64,000 bases of DNA from Bog-473 sp963706555 (GTDB taxonomy: Bacteria; Actinomycetota; Acidimicrobiia; Acidimicrobiales; RAAP-2): the NCBI GenBank assembly GCA_963706555.1, contig OY970164.1, forward strand, positions 5,394,001-5,458,000. Reading direction: 5' to 3'. This document shows positions 53,401-62,764 of this stretch, piece after piece; position 1 is the stretch's first letter, and the number at the start of each line of letters is the position of its first letter. The notes below the pieces were generated by a model. It saw only the letters and a program-made list of their open reading frames with translations, made no database searches and was not told where the DNA came from. Position numbers and translations under genes: made by a program.

Positions 53401-54167
53401 GCGTCAACGAAGTCGACGACGACCGGGGCGTGGTCCGAAGGCTTCTGCCCCTTGCGGGCATCGCGGTCCCTGAACGCACCCGAAGCCCGCTGGGCCAGGT
53501 CGTCGCTGACCAGCACCAGATCGATGCGCATGCCGCGTCCCTGGTGGAAATCGCCGGCGCGATAGTCCCACCATGTGAAGACTCCCGGCTCGTTGAAGCG
53601 GGGGAACACGTCGGTGAGCCCCCATGCTTCGACCTGGCGCAAAGCGGCTCGCTCGGGCTCACTCACGTGCGTCTGGCCGATGAAATGCGCGGGATCCCAG
53701 ACGTCCCCGTCCTCCGGTGCCACGTTGAAATCGCCGCAGACAGCTACCGAATCTCCGGGCTTGCAGCTCTCGTCGAGCATGGCGCGCAACCGGGCCAGCC
53801 ATTGCAACTTGATCTCGTAGAATTCGTTGTCAAGGCTTCGGCCGTTGGGCACATAGACCGAGTGCACCCGCACCCCTCCACACGTGGCCGCAACGATGCG
53901 GCATCCGTGTTCGTCCTCCGCGCTGTCGAAGCCTCGCGTCGGATCCCCCACACCCAGGCGGCTGATGATCGCCACACCGTTCCAGCGCCCATCACCGTGG
54001 TGCACCGTCTCGTAGCCCAACTCGGAGAAAGCCTCGGAGGGGAATTTGTCGTCAGCCAACTTCGTCTCCTGGACACACAGCACATCGGGTTCGTTGGCCG
54101 CGATCCATTCGGTGACACGGGGCAGCCGCGCCCCCAGCGAGTTGACGTTCCAGGTAGCCAGGCGCAC
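53397..54167 (-). CDS. xthA: exodeoxyribonuclease III
   Basis: 256-residue AP endonuclease/3'-exonuclease of the EEP fold: RLATWNVNSLGARLPRV, VLCVQETKLADDKFP (metal-binding Glu), YVPNGRSLDNEFYEIKLQW, VCGDFNVAPEDGDVW and KPSDHAPVVVDF (catalytic His). Acts in base-excision repair. The GTG start overlaps the fabZ stop by one base (TAGTG), so the two are coupled. Confidence 0.95.
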   Translation of the reverse strand: MRLATWNVNSLGARLPRVTEWIAANEPDVLCVQETKLADDKFPSEAFSELGYETVHHGDGRWNGVAIISRLGVGDPTRGFDSAEDEHGCRIVAATCGGVRVHSVYVPNGRSLDNEFYEIKLQWLARLRAMLDESCKPGDSVAVCGDFNVAPEDGDVWDPAHFIGQTHVSEPERAALRQVEAWGLTDVFPRFNEPGVFTWWDYRAGDFHQGRGMRIDLVLVSDDLAQRASGAFRDRDARKGQKPSDHAPVVVDFVDA

Positions 54168-54601
54168 TAGTTCGCCTCACTTTCGACGATGACGAACAGC
54201 AGGTCGGTCTCGCATGCTTTTTGCCCTCCGACATGGGCCGTTCCGTGCCCCTTGCCGGCCCGGGCGGACATCCGTTCGAGGGTCACCTCGAGCTCGAGGG
54301 TGTCGCCGGGGACCACCTGGCGCCGGAAGCGTGCCCGCTCGATCCCCCCGAAGAGCGGCAGCTTGCCGGCATAGCGCGGATCGAGGAGGACGGCGAGCGC
54401 GCCGAGCTGGGCCAACGCCTCGATCATGAGCACGCCGGGCAGCGTTGGCCGGCCGGGGAAGTGCCCGGCGAAGAACGGTTCCGAACCCGTCAGCTCCCAA
54501 TTCCCCCGGGCGGAGTGGCCGGGCTCCACCGCGGTCACCGCCGTGAGGAAGAGAAACGGCGGTCGGTGCGGCAGGACGTCGAGGGGTTCCGGCAGTTCCA
54601 T
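54167..54601 (-). CDS. fabZ: 3-hydroxyacyl-ACP dehydratase FabZ-like
   Basis: 144-residue hotdog-fold dehydratase. LPHRPPFLFLTAV and the active site GHFPGRPTLPGVLMIEALAQ hold the catalytic His and Glu. It dehydrates 3-hydroxyacyl-ACP in fatty-acid elongation. The ATG at 54601 matches the family start. A TTG at 54631 overlapping the previous stop would add ten residues and has AAGG upstream, so it is a real alternative. Confidence 0.9.
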   Translation of the reverse strand: MELPEPLDVLPHRPPFLFLTAVTAVEPGHSARGNWELTGSEPFFAGHFPGRPTLPGVLMIEALAQLGALAVLLDPRYAGKLPLFGGIERARFRRQVVPGDTLELEVTLERMSARAGKGHGTAHVGGQKACETDLLFVIVESEAN

Positions 54602-54627
54602 TGGGCTGAGGCTATCGACGCTCGCGC

Positions 54628-55975
54628 TCAACGCGATGCCTTGGCCACCTTTTTGGTCGAGCCACGTCGTTTCTTGGCTGGTGCGGGCAACGACAATTCG
54701 GCCACGCGCCGAGGCGGGTCCAGACTCGACAGTACGAACGGCCGCACCTCGCCCTTGGCCAACATCTGGCGCGCCTTTGTCGGCGGCGGATCGCCCATCG
54801 CGGACAACGGGATGTAACAGTGCAAGCTTCCCCCGTCCGGCAAGGCAACATCGACCATGGCCCCATGGGAGGTGAAGGAGACAACCTCTCCCTCGAGGGT
54901 GGTCCCCACGGGATACGTCGCGACAAAGGTGATGAACGCCAGCGGCTCATTGACCGCCGGAGGGGGCGTGGAGGATCGCCTCTTCGAGCCCGGCTGGTCC
55001 TCGTCGAGGGCCGCCGCAGAGCGCTTCACCGTTGACTTCTTCACCGGTTCCGCCTTCATTTCCGGCGCACTCTTCTTGGCGGGCCCGCTCTTCTTGGCTG
55101 CAGTGGCCTTCTTGCTCACGACCTTCTTCGACGCCGTCTTGGTCGCCGCTGTCTTCGTGGCCGCCGTCGTTCTGGTAGTCGCCGTCTTCTTCGGTGCCGC
55201 GTCCTTCTTGGCCGCCAGCGCCGGCCTTCTTCTTCTTGGCCGGAGCCTTGGTCGCCTTGGCGCCCTTGCCCACCTTCTCCGGCTTGGCCGGCTTGGGCGG
55301 GTCCAGGGCTTCTGCCACCGCTTCGTCGATCGCACTCGACAAGTCGGGATCGACCTGGGTTCGGCGGCCCCGGGGCGCCGGTGGGGGCGCAGTCGGTACG
55401 AGGGGCCACGTGGTCGCGACGACGGAAGCGGGCTTCTTGGACGTGCGCTTGGCGGCTTTCTTGGCCGCCCGGGCGAGCTCCGCCGCTTTGGCCGGTGCGG
55501 ACTCGGGGTCGCTCTTCGCCCGCTTCTCGGCCGTGGCGGCTCGGCTCTTCGGGCCGCGGATCGGCAGGCGGGGGGTGAAGATCCACCCCACGCCGGGCAC
55601 CGGCTTGCCACCGATCAGCCTTCCCTCGTCGAACAACCACGGATGCTCGCCGTGGAACTCCTGGAACGAATCGTTGGAAAGGACGATCGCCCCCGTCCGC
55701 TCGGCGATGCGGAGCACAAATGCGTCGCCCCGGCCGATGGCGCCGGCCGGTGGGGACACGACCTCGCCGTTGAGCATGGCTTCGCGCAAGGTCTCCCGTT
55801 CGGACTCGTCGATACGGTGCTCGAACGACGCATCGACCACGACGGTGATGCGACTGTTCGGGTCTTCTTGTGCGTAGGCGGTCACGGCCTCATCGAGTTG
55901 CTGCAAGCTCGGAAGCGTTCGTCCTTCGGTGGCGAGGTTCGACCCGTCCACCACGACATGGTGGGGTTCAGCCAA
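54628..55975 (-). CDS. NYN-nuclease-like + H1-like linker + S1 RNA-binding protein (one frameshift)
   Basis: The N-terminal ~140 residues form a Zc3h12a/NYN-type PIN-like nuclease domain (HHVVVDGSNLATEGRTLPSL, VVVDASFEHRIDESER, AIVLSNDSFQEF). A long Lys/Ala/Pro-rich, histone-H1-like linker follows. The C-terminal domain is S1-like (YPVGTTLEGEVVSFTSHGAM, GSLHCYIPLSAMG). In the linker the frame changes near 55213; removing one G joins KKKAGA to KKDAAPKKTATT. The start is probably the TTG at 55975, overlapping the kgd stop by eight bases. It is an RNA-processing protein by domain logic; no target is known. Confidence 0.8.
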
Positions 55976-58900
55976 TGGCACGCCGCAACAAATCGGCCTG
56001 CTCCAACTGATGCAGCGCGGCACTTCCTATAGCGGGACTCGCCGATTCACTCCGGCTGACGTGACGGAGCCGCAGACGGTCGGGTAACGCCGCGTGCAGG
56101 CGCGCATGCACGAACGACCATGCGCCCATGTTCTCGGGCTCTTCTTGCAGCCACACCACTTCTTGCGCCTCCACATAGCGCTCGAACAGGGCGGTCAGCT
56201 GCGCCAGCGGCCAGGGGTAGAGCTGCTCGACCCGGACAATGGCGACCTCTGCCGCGGCCGCCTGATCGTCGGCCGCGATCTCATGGCGACGCTGGACCGC
56301 TTCATGGGCGATCTTCCCGCTGCACAGGACGATGCGCCGCACGCTGACCGGGTCGACGACTTCGGAGTCGTCGAGAACGTGGGCGAAGGAGCCGGTCTCG
56401 AGGTCCTCTATCGGTGAGCGCGACGCCTGCGCGCGCAGCATGGATTTCGGCGTAACCACGATCAGGGGACGCTTCACGGTGAGGAGCGCTTGCGAGCGCA
56501 ACAAATGGAAGTACTGGGCCGCCGTCGATGGCACAGTGACGCGCATGTTCCCGCGGGCGCAGAGTGCGAGGAACCGTTCGAAACGCGAGGACGAGTGCTC
56601 GGGCCCCTGTCCCTCGTAGCCGTGGGGAAGCAGCATCACCAGTCCGGCGTGCTGACCCCATTTGATCTCGGCCGCGGCCAGGAAGTTGTCAATGATGATC
56701 TGCGCCCCGTTGGCGAAGTCACCGAACTGCGCTTCCCAGGCCACCAGGGCCTCGGGTGCCTCGACGGAATAGCCGTATTCGAAGCCCACCGCGGCGTATT
56801 CGGAGAGGAGCGAGTCGCGTACGGTGAAGAGGCCCAAGCCTCCTTCGCCGGTGGCCGCCGCGGCGGCAGTCGCTCCCAGGGCGTTGCCCAGGTGGGCCAA
56901 CGGGACGTACTCCTCGGCCGTGGTGTAGTCCACCAGCACCGCGTGCCGCTGGCTGAACGTCCCCCGTCGCGTGTCTTGCCCGGTGAGCCGGACGTTCACG
57001 CCCTCGTGGAGGAGCGATCCGACGGCCAACGCCTCGGCCAGGGACCAATCGACGTACCCCTTGGCCACCATTTCGTCGCGTTGCGCGAACTGCCGCTCGA
57101 GCTTGGGATGGATGGTGAAGCCTTCGGGCACCGTCCGCACCAAGGTGGCCAGCGCGTGCAGCACGTCCCCGCCCACGCCCGTCTCCTCGGAGGGGCTGTC
57201 CGCGTCGCCCGGTTCGTGCGCAGGGAGATGGGTCGGTGCCAACGAGGGCTCACCCCTGACCTCGTCGAGGACCGCCTGCAACCGGTTGTTGAAGTCGTCG
57301 AGCGCCGCCTCGGCACCTTCCAGCGTGATGTCACCGCGGCGGACCAGCGTCTCGGTGTAGAGCTTGCGCACCGACCGCTTGGCGTCGATCCGTTGGTACA
57401 TGAGCGGCTGGGTGTAGCTGGGATCGTCACCCTCGTTGTGCCCGTACTTCCGGTAGCACACGACATCGATGACCACGTCTTTGTGGAAGGTCTGGCGGAA
57501 CGAGAACGCCAACCGCGCCGCGCGGACACAGGCCTCCGGGTCGTCGCCGTTGACGTGGAAGATCGGTGCCTGCACCATTTTGGCCACGTCGGTCGGGTAG
57601 ACCGAGGTCCGGGCCGAGGCCGGAGCGGTGGTGAACCCGAGCTGGTTGTTGATGACGACGTGCACCGCGCCGCCCGTCCGGTAGCCCGAGAGCCCCGACA
57701 GGTTCAACGTCTCGGCCACCACCCCCTGGCCGGCGAACGCGGCGTCGCCGTGGACCAGGACCGACATGCAGGGAAAGCCGAAGGTTCCCTCGGCCAGCGC
57801 CCGGGGCGTGCCGTCGGTGGGAGGCGAGAGACGGTCCTGCTTGGCGCGGGTCATGCCCTCGACGACGGGATCCACGGCTTCGAGATGCGAGGGGTTGGAG
57901 GCCAAGGTGACGGGAAGTTCTTCGCCCGCGCTGCCTTTGAAGACGCCACGTGCACCCTTGTGGTACTTCACGTCACCCGAGCCCTGCACGGAATCGGGAT
58001 CGAGGTTGCCCTCGAACTCCTCGAAAATCTCCTTGTAGGACTTGCCGACGATGTTGGCCAACACGTTGAGCCGCCCGCGGTGCGACATTCCCATGACGAC
58101 CTCCGCCACGCCGGCGCCCGCAGCGGCGTCGAGCAGGGTGTCGAGCAGCACGATGGTCGACTCCGCACCTTCGAGACCGAAGCGCTTCTGACCGACGTAG
58201 CGGGTGTGCAAGAAGCGCTCGAACACCTCGGCCGCGTTCAGCCGGTCGAGGATGTGGCGCTGTTCCTCCTCGTTGAGCGTGCTCGGCTGCCCTTCGACGT
58301 GTTGCTGGATCCACCGCTTCTGCTCAGGGTCCTGAATATGCATGTACTCGATGGCGAGGGTCCGGCAGTAGGCGTCACGCAACACGTGGAGGATCTCGTC
58401 GAGGGTGGCCAGGTCACGGCCGGCCAAGCCGTCGGCCACAAAGGTCCGGGGCAGGTCCCAGATCGTGAGCCCGTAGGTCAGCGGGTCGAGCTCGGGGTGG
58501 ATGTGGGGCGGCTCGGCGTCGAGCGGATCGAGATGCGCGATGAGATGTCCGCGCACCCGGTACATGTTGATCAGGGTCTGCACGTGGACCTGCTTGATCA
58601 GCCGCTGGTGCTCGCTCTCGTCGGTGCCCTGGCCGGCGTTGCTGTCCACATGCCAACGCGCCGGCTCGTAGGGGACGCCCATCGAATCGAAGAGGGCGTC
58701 GTAAAAACCGTCCTCGCCTGCGAGGAGGGCGGCGACCCGTCCGAGGAAGATGCCGGACTCGGCCCCTTGAATGATGCGGTGGTCATAGGTCGAGGTCAAC
58801 GTGACAACCTTGCCCAGACCGAGTTGCGCCAGGACCCGCGGGTCTGCCGCCTCGTAACCGGCGGGATACCCGAGTGCGCCCACACCGATGATGGCGCCCT

Positions 58901-59777
58901 GCCCGGGCATGAGGCGCGGGACCGATTGTGCCGTGCCGAGCGTGCCGGGGTTGGTGAGCGAGACGGTCGTGCCGCTGAAGTCGTCCGGCGAAATCTTGCC
59001 GGTGTGGATCTTGCGGATCAGGTCTTCGTAGGCCACGACGAAGGCGCGGAAATCGAGGGTGTCGGCATCGCGGATGCACGGAACCAGGAGCGTGCGCGAG
59101 CCGTCGCTCTTCTGCTGGTCGACGGCGAGCCCCAGGCCGACATGCTTGTGATGGATGACGCCCGGCTTGCCGCTGCCGCCTGCATCCTCGACGAAGGTCG
59201 CGTTCAACGCGGGAACGTCACTCAGGGCACGGACGATGGCGAACCCGATCAGATGGGTGAAGCTGACCTTCGCCCCGGTGGTCCGGGCCAATTGGTTGTT
59301 GAGGATCTGGCGGTTCACCTCGAGCAGGCGCGCCGGAACCGTCCGCACGCTGGTCGCCGTAGGGACGCCGAGGCTGGCCTCCATGTTGGCCACAATCCGC
59401 GAGGCGGCTCCCCGGAGGATCACCGGGTCTTCGGACCCGGTGGGTGCCACCTGGGGTGTCGGGGCCAGCGTCGAACCTTGCGCCGGGGCCGCGGTCGCCG
59501 GAGTCCGTGTCGCCGGAGGTCGTGTCGCCGGAGTCGCTGTGGCCGGGGCCGTCGAAGCCGCAGCCGTCGAAGCCGCGGCAGGGGGCTGCGCCGCCACGAC
59601 CGGGGCCGCTGCGATCGTGGTCTGCGGCGCGGGGACGGGGGCGGCCCGGTAGTCGGCAAAGAACTCGCGCCAGCTCTCGCTGACCGAGGCCGGATCGACC
59701 AGGAATCGGTCGTACATGTCGTCCACGAGCCATGCATTCGGGCCGAATGAGCCCGCTGCGACCTCTGACCGTGCCAT
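55968..59777 (-). CDS. kgd: multifunctional 2-oxoglutarate decarboxylase / dehydrogenase E1-E2
   Basis: 1269-residue actinobacterial Kgd/OdhA. N-terminal Kgd-N segment (AWLVDDMYDRFLVDPASVSE), a Pro/Ala/Thr-rich linker (~50-115), a succinyltransferase catalytic domain (~115-345; the HxxxD motif appears as TYDHRIIQGAESG) and an E1 domain (~380-1269) with MSHRGRLNVLANIV, HGDAAFAGQGVVAETLNLSG, INNQLGFTT and PHGYEGQGPEHSSSRFERFL. It converts 2-oxoglutarate to succinyl-CoA or succinic semialdehyde in the TCA cycle. Length fits the M. smegmatis enzyme. It is the first gene of the run kgd, NYN-S1, fabZ, xthA. Confidence 0.96.
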   Translation of the reverse strand: MARSEVAAGSFGPNAWLVDDMYDRFLVDPASVSESWREFFADYRAAPVPAPQTTIAAAPVVAAQPPAAASTAAASTAPATATPATRPPATRTPATAAPAQGSTLAPTPQVAPTGSEDPVILRGAASRIVANMEASLGVPTATSVRTVPARLLEVNRQILNNQLARTTGAKVSFTHLIGFAIVRALSDVPALNATFVEDAGGSGKPGVIHHKHVGLGLAVDQQKSDGSRTLLVPCIRDADTLDFRAFVVAYEDLIRKIHTGKISPDDFSGTTVSLTNPGTLGTAQSVPRLMPGQGAIIGVGALGYPAGYEAADPRVLAQLGLGKVVTLTSTYDHRIIQGAESGIFLGRVAALLAGEDGFYDALFDSMGVPYEPARWHVDSNAGQGTDESEHQRLIKQVHVQTLINMYRVRGHLIAHLDPLDAEPPHIHPELDPLTYGLTIWDLPRTFVADGLAGRDLATLDEILHVLRDAYCRTLAIEYMHIQDPEQKRWIQQHVEGQPSTLNEEEQRHILDRLNAAEVFERFLHTRYVGQKRFGLEGAESTIVLLDTLLDAAAGAGVAEVVMGMSHRGRLNVLANIVGKSYKEIFEEFEGNLDPDSVQGSGDVKYHKGARGVFKGSAGEELPVTLASNPSHLEAVDPVVEGMTRAKQDRLSPPTDGTPRALAEGTFGFPCMSVLVHGDAAFAGQGVVAETLNLSGLSGYRTGGAVHVVINNQLGFTTAPASARTSVYPTDVAKMVQAPIFHVNGDDPEACVRAARLAFSFRQTFHKDVVIDVVCYRKYGHNEGDDPSYTQPLMYQRIDAKRSVRKLYTETLVRRGDITLEGAEAALDDFNNRLQAVLDEVRGEPSLAPTHLPAHEPGDADSPSEETGVGGDVLHALATLVRTVPEGFTIHPKLERQFAQRDEMVAKGYVDWSLAEALAVGSLLHEGVNVRLTGQDTRRGTFSQRHAVLVDYTTAEEYVPLAHLGNALGATAAAAATGEGGLGLFTVRDSLLSEYAAVGFEYGYSVEAPEALVAWEAQFGDFANGAQIIIDNFLAAAEIKWGQHAGLVMLLPHGYEGQGPEHSSSRFERFLALCARGNMRVTVPSTAAQYFHLLRSQALLTVKRPLIVVTPKSMLRAQASRSPIEDLETGSFAHVLDDSEVVDPVSVRRIVLCSGKIAHEAVQRRHEIAADDQAAAAEVAIVRVEQLYPWPLAQLTALFERYVEAQEVVWLQEEPENMGAWSFVHARLHAALPDRLRLRHVSRSESASPAIGSAALHQLEQADLLRRAIG

Positions 59778-59838
59778 AGACCCACCCTACCGGGGGCGCT
59801 GGGCGCTTTGGGGCAGGGCGGTACTGTCACCCCTACTC

Positions 59839-60636
59839 ATGGGCTATCCGGCCGGACTCCACATCCTCGAACGAGCCGGGGCGGCCCCCGGGGCGCCGGC
59901 GGTGGTCCTGGTGCACGGGTCACTCGACCGCGGCGAGAGCTTCCGCCGGGTGATGCGGCGGCTCCCCGAGCTCACGGTGGTGGCGTACGACCGCCGGGGA
60001 TACCAGGGTTCCCGTGCCGCAGGGGTGGTGGACCTGGGCGGCCACGTCGCCGACTTGCTCGAGATCCTGGCCGAGGTCCGATCCCACGGCGCGTCGCCGG
60101 TCGTGGCCGTCGGCCACAGCGTGGGCGGAGACGTCGTTCTCGGTGCGGCCCTGGCCGACCGCGGGGCTTGTGACGCCGTCGGTGCCTTCGAACCCCCCAT
60201 GCCATGGCTCGGGTTCCGACGTCCGCAGCCCGCCGGCAGCACCGGCCTGGGCGGCCGGGCCCCCATGACCGGCGACCCCGGGGAAGAGGCCGAGCGGTTT
60301 TTCCGGCGGATGGTGAACCCGTCGGCCTGGGAGCGGCTCTCAGACGCCGGACGGGCCGGACGGCGAGCCGACGGGCCGGCCCTGGTGGCGGACTTCGCCA
60401 GCCTCCGGGGTGACCCGCCCTTCGACGTCCTCGACCTCTCCGTCCCGGCCCTGTTCGGGGTGGGAGGCACCGCCAGCGCGGCGCATCACCGTGACGCGGT
60501 GGCCTGGCTCGGCGCAAATGTGCCGGGAGCGGCGGTCTACGAGATCGCCGGTGCGCAGCACGGGGCACACCTCTCGCACCCGGACAACTTCGCCGGTTTC
60601 ATCCGCGCCGTGCTGGTGCGGGCCCCCGTCACCTGA
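59839..60636 (+). CDS. alpha/beta-hydrolase
   Basis: 265-residue alpha/beta-hydrolase: VVLVHGSLDRGESFRRVMRR (oxyanion loop), AYDRRGYQGSR, nucleophile elbow AVGHSVGGDVVL (Ser) and a C-terminal His in AQHGAHLSHP. Substrate unknown. It diverges from kgd with about 60 bases between the starts and is convergent with the DMT transporter. Confidence 0.88.
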   Translation: MGYPAGLHILERAGAAPGAPAVVLVHGSLDRGESFRRVMRRLPELTVVAYDRRGYQGSRAAGVVDLGGHVADLLEILAEVRSHGASPVVAVGHSVGGDVVLGAALADRGACDAVGAFEPPMPWLGFRRPQPAGSTGLGGRAPMTGDPGEEAERFFRRMVNPSAWERLSDAGRAGRRADGPALVADFASLRGDPPFDVLDLSVPALFGVGGTASAAHHRDAVAWLGANVPGAAVYEIAGAQHGAHLSHPDNFAGFIRAVLVRAPVT

Positions 60637-60640
60637 GGAT

Positions 60641-61600
60641 TCAGGTGCGGGAGAACGGGGGCAGCCCACCATCCGAAAGGCTCGCCTCGGCCCGGCTGTG
60701 GCCGAAACGGGCTCGGCGCGAGAGGAGCTCTTCATAGTCAGCCCCCTTGCCATCACCCTTGAGGCCGGTGACCAGGGGGGAATGGGAGAGGGAGACGGCA
60801 CCCATGAACATCACCAGGAGCGAGATCGCCTCCAGCGGCCCCCACGGTCCCGACGTGCGCAGGCTGTCGCCGAAGAGGGTGATCCCGATGATGATGCTGA
60901 ACAGCGGGTCGACCAGGACCAGCGCGGACTGCGACGCCGCCAGTGGCCCGGCATGGAACGAGTTCTGCGCCAGGAAGAGACCGCCCAGCCCAAAGAGGAT
61001 GAGGGCATAGGTCTGCCAGTGGGTGAGCAGGTGGACCCAGTCCGTGGCTGCATAGTCCCCCACCACTTTGATCAACGCTGCCGCGAAGACGAAGGAGACG
61101 GCCGCTGCGGTCCCGAACATCGCTGCCTTCCACCACCGCGGGCCCCGGCGGGTCGCCACCACCGCAGCCACGATCACCGCGACGGAGATGCCCCCCGCCA
61201 CGATCCACCCCCGGGTGCCGGGCACCTTCTCGCCCCCGCCGGGTTGCGCGAAGAGCAAGAACCCCGACAGTCCGGCGGCGATGGCCGACGCGCCGATCCA
61301 TTCACGTGCCCGCACCTTGAAGCCGAAATACGTCCCCAGGATGAAGACCAAGAAGAGCAGTTCAGCCGTCAGGATCGGCTGCACGACCGAGAGGCGGCCC
61401 ACATGGAGAGCGAAGGCCTGAAAAAGGAAGGCGCAGACCATGAAGAGGAAGCCCAGGAGCCAGACGCCCCGGCGCATCGCGTGGGTGAGCAGGCTCAGCC
61501 GCATTGTCGACTCCTCAGGGGCGTCCTATACCCCCATGCGCTGCAAGACGCTGGTCAGCGCATTCGAGAGTGCCGCCAGAAGCGCGAGTACGTACACCAT
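60641..61600 (-). CDS. DMT-family transporter with in-frame amber codon
   Basis: A 10-TM-type drug/metabolite transporter of the actinobacterial branch (LSVVQPILTAELLFLVFILG, ASQSALVLVDPLFSIIIGIT). The normal N-terminus is present upstream in the same frame: MVYVLALLAALSNALTSVLQ-RMGV from the ATG at 61600. It is followed by TAG (61526-61528) exactly where relatives have GAG in GVEDAP, then DAPEEST and MRLSLLTHAM. Translation might restart at the ATG at 61504 without helix 1. The cause is a point mutation or a sequence error; the rest of the frame is intact. Confidence 0.85.
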
Positions 61601-61695
61601 GGACTCGGGTTCGAGTGTAACGGCCGTGCCGTTCATTTCGACAGCTGACACTCAGGTTACCCCCAGGAAGGGAGCCCGGTGCTCGCCGTCCCAGG

Positions 61696-62406
61696 TCAGG
61701 GGTAGTTTTCGCGGCTGACCGGCCATGCATCGCACCAGGGCAGCGAGGTCACAAACGACCAGCTCCGCCGGTGGATGGAGGAGAGGCCGTAGCCCCGCAG
61801 TGCCATCTGGTGCGTGGGCGAGGGGTACCCCTTGTTCTGCTCGAAGGCAAAGGGGGGGAAATGCTCCGATTCCTCCCGCATCAGGCGGTCCCGGACCACT
61901 TTGGCCAACACGGAGGCGGCCGCGACGGACGCGCAGCGGGCATCGCCGTCGATGATCGGGTGCACTGCTCCTTTGAACTCCCCGTCGGCGGGCTCGGGGC
62001 TCGAGACGAGGTCCAGCGGGCCGTCAATGAGGAGGGCGTCGGGGGGACAGGACAGCCCGGCGAGCGCCCTTTGGGATGCGAGGCGGAGCGCCACCCGCAT
62101 GCCCCAGCGATCGCATTCCTCGGGCGAGGCATGACCCACCGCCCAGTCGACGCACCAGGCGCCGACCGTCTCGAAGATGGACTCGCGCCGCGCCTCACTG
62201 AGTTGCTTGGAGTCCCGGAGCCAGCGGGGCTGTGTCCGCTTGGTCGCCTTGGGTGGGACCACAGCCACGCCGACGGTCACCGGGCCCGCCCACGCACCGC
62301 GTCCGACCTCGTCCATACCTGCGATGCACGAGTGCCCCTTGGCGCGCAGCGCGCGCTCCTTGGTCAGATCGGGAGTGCTGACACGGGTTCCCGTCGTTGC
62401 GGTCAC
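61696..62406 (-). CDS. rnhB: ribonuclease HII
   Basis: 236 residues from the GTG at 62406. Catalytic motifs: GMDEVGRGAWAGPVTVGVAV (Asp, Glu), LLIDGPLDLV, IIDGDARCASVAAASVLAKV (Asp) and EQNKGYPSPTHQMAL. Removes RNA from RNA-DNA hybrids and single ribonucleotides from DNA. A longer start (62460) would overlap the divergent gene at 62439 and is less likely. Confidence 0.94.
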   Translation of the reverse strand: MTATTGTRVSTPDLTKERALRAKGHSCIAGMDEVGRGAWAGPVTVGVAVVPPKATKRTQPRWLRDSKQLSEARRESIFETVGAWCVDWAVGHASPEECDRWGMRVALRLASQRALAGLSCPPDALLIDGPLDLVSSPEPADGEFKGAVHPIIDGDARCASVAAASVLAKVVRDRLMREESEHFPPFAFEQNKGYPSPTHQMALRGYGLSSIHRRSWSFVTSLPWCDAWPVSRENYP

Positions 62407-62438
62407 GGTCGTAGGGCTGGCATCAATACGATGGGGGC

Positions 62439-62675
62439 GTGAGCACTGGGGGGAGGGCACTCGATCCGAACGCGCGATCCCCGCTTGCTCCAGGCACGCA
62501 GGTGGATGTCCGCAATCGGTACCAGGGCACGTGGACGCGTGGTTTCGAAGTAGCCGAGGTCACTGCGGAGGGCTATCGCATCCGGCGCTTGTCCGATGGC
62601 AGCATCCTGGGTGAGCTCTTCTCCCGGGACGATGTGCGTCGCCAACGCAGCCGCCAGGGCTTTTGGTGGCACTGA
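62439..62675 (+). CDS. conserved small protein
   Basis: 78 residues, strand-rich and Arg-rich (PGTQVDVRNRYQGTWTRGFE, GYRIRRLSDGSILGELFSRD, ending RSRQGFWWH). Similar short proteins are conserved in actinobacteria; the SH3/Tudor-like pattern of a barrel is suggested but not certain. Function unknown. Divergent from rnhB with ~30 bases between starts. Confidence 0.65.
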   Translation: MSTGGRALDPNARSPLAPGTQVDVRNRYQGTWTRGFEVAEVTAEGYRIRRLSDGSILGELFSRDDVRRQRSRQGFWWH

Positions 62676-62685
62676 TCCTCGGTGG

Positions 62686-62764
62686 CACCTGAACCTCGGT
62701 GACACTGAGCCTGCGGGGCGACAGGTCGTCGGGCGGACAGGTCTTCGGGCGGACAGGTCGGCGT
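62686..62764. repeat. 16-bp degenerate tandem array
   Basis: About five units with a 16-base period, sharpening to the right: CCTCGGTGACACTGAG, CCTGCGGGGCGACAGG, TCGTCGGGCGGACAGG, TCTTCGGGCGGACAGG. It fills the spacer between convergent genes. The GGCGGACAG core also occurs at 53348-53400. Confidence 0.75.

Noticed and set aside
56490..59750. A 1086-codon plus-strand open frame
   Set aside because: Exactly antisense to kgd, with Arg/Gly/Val-rich shadow composition typical of high-GC genes.
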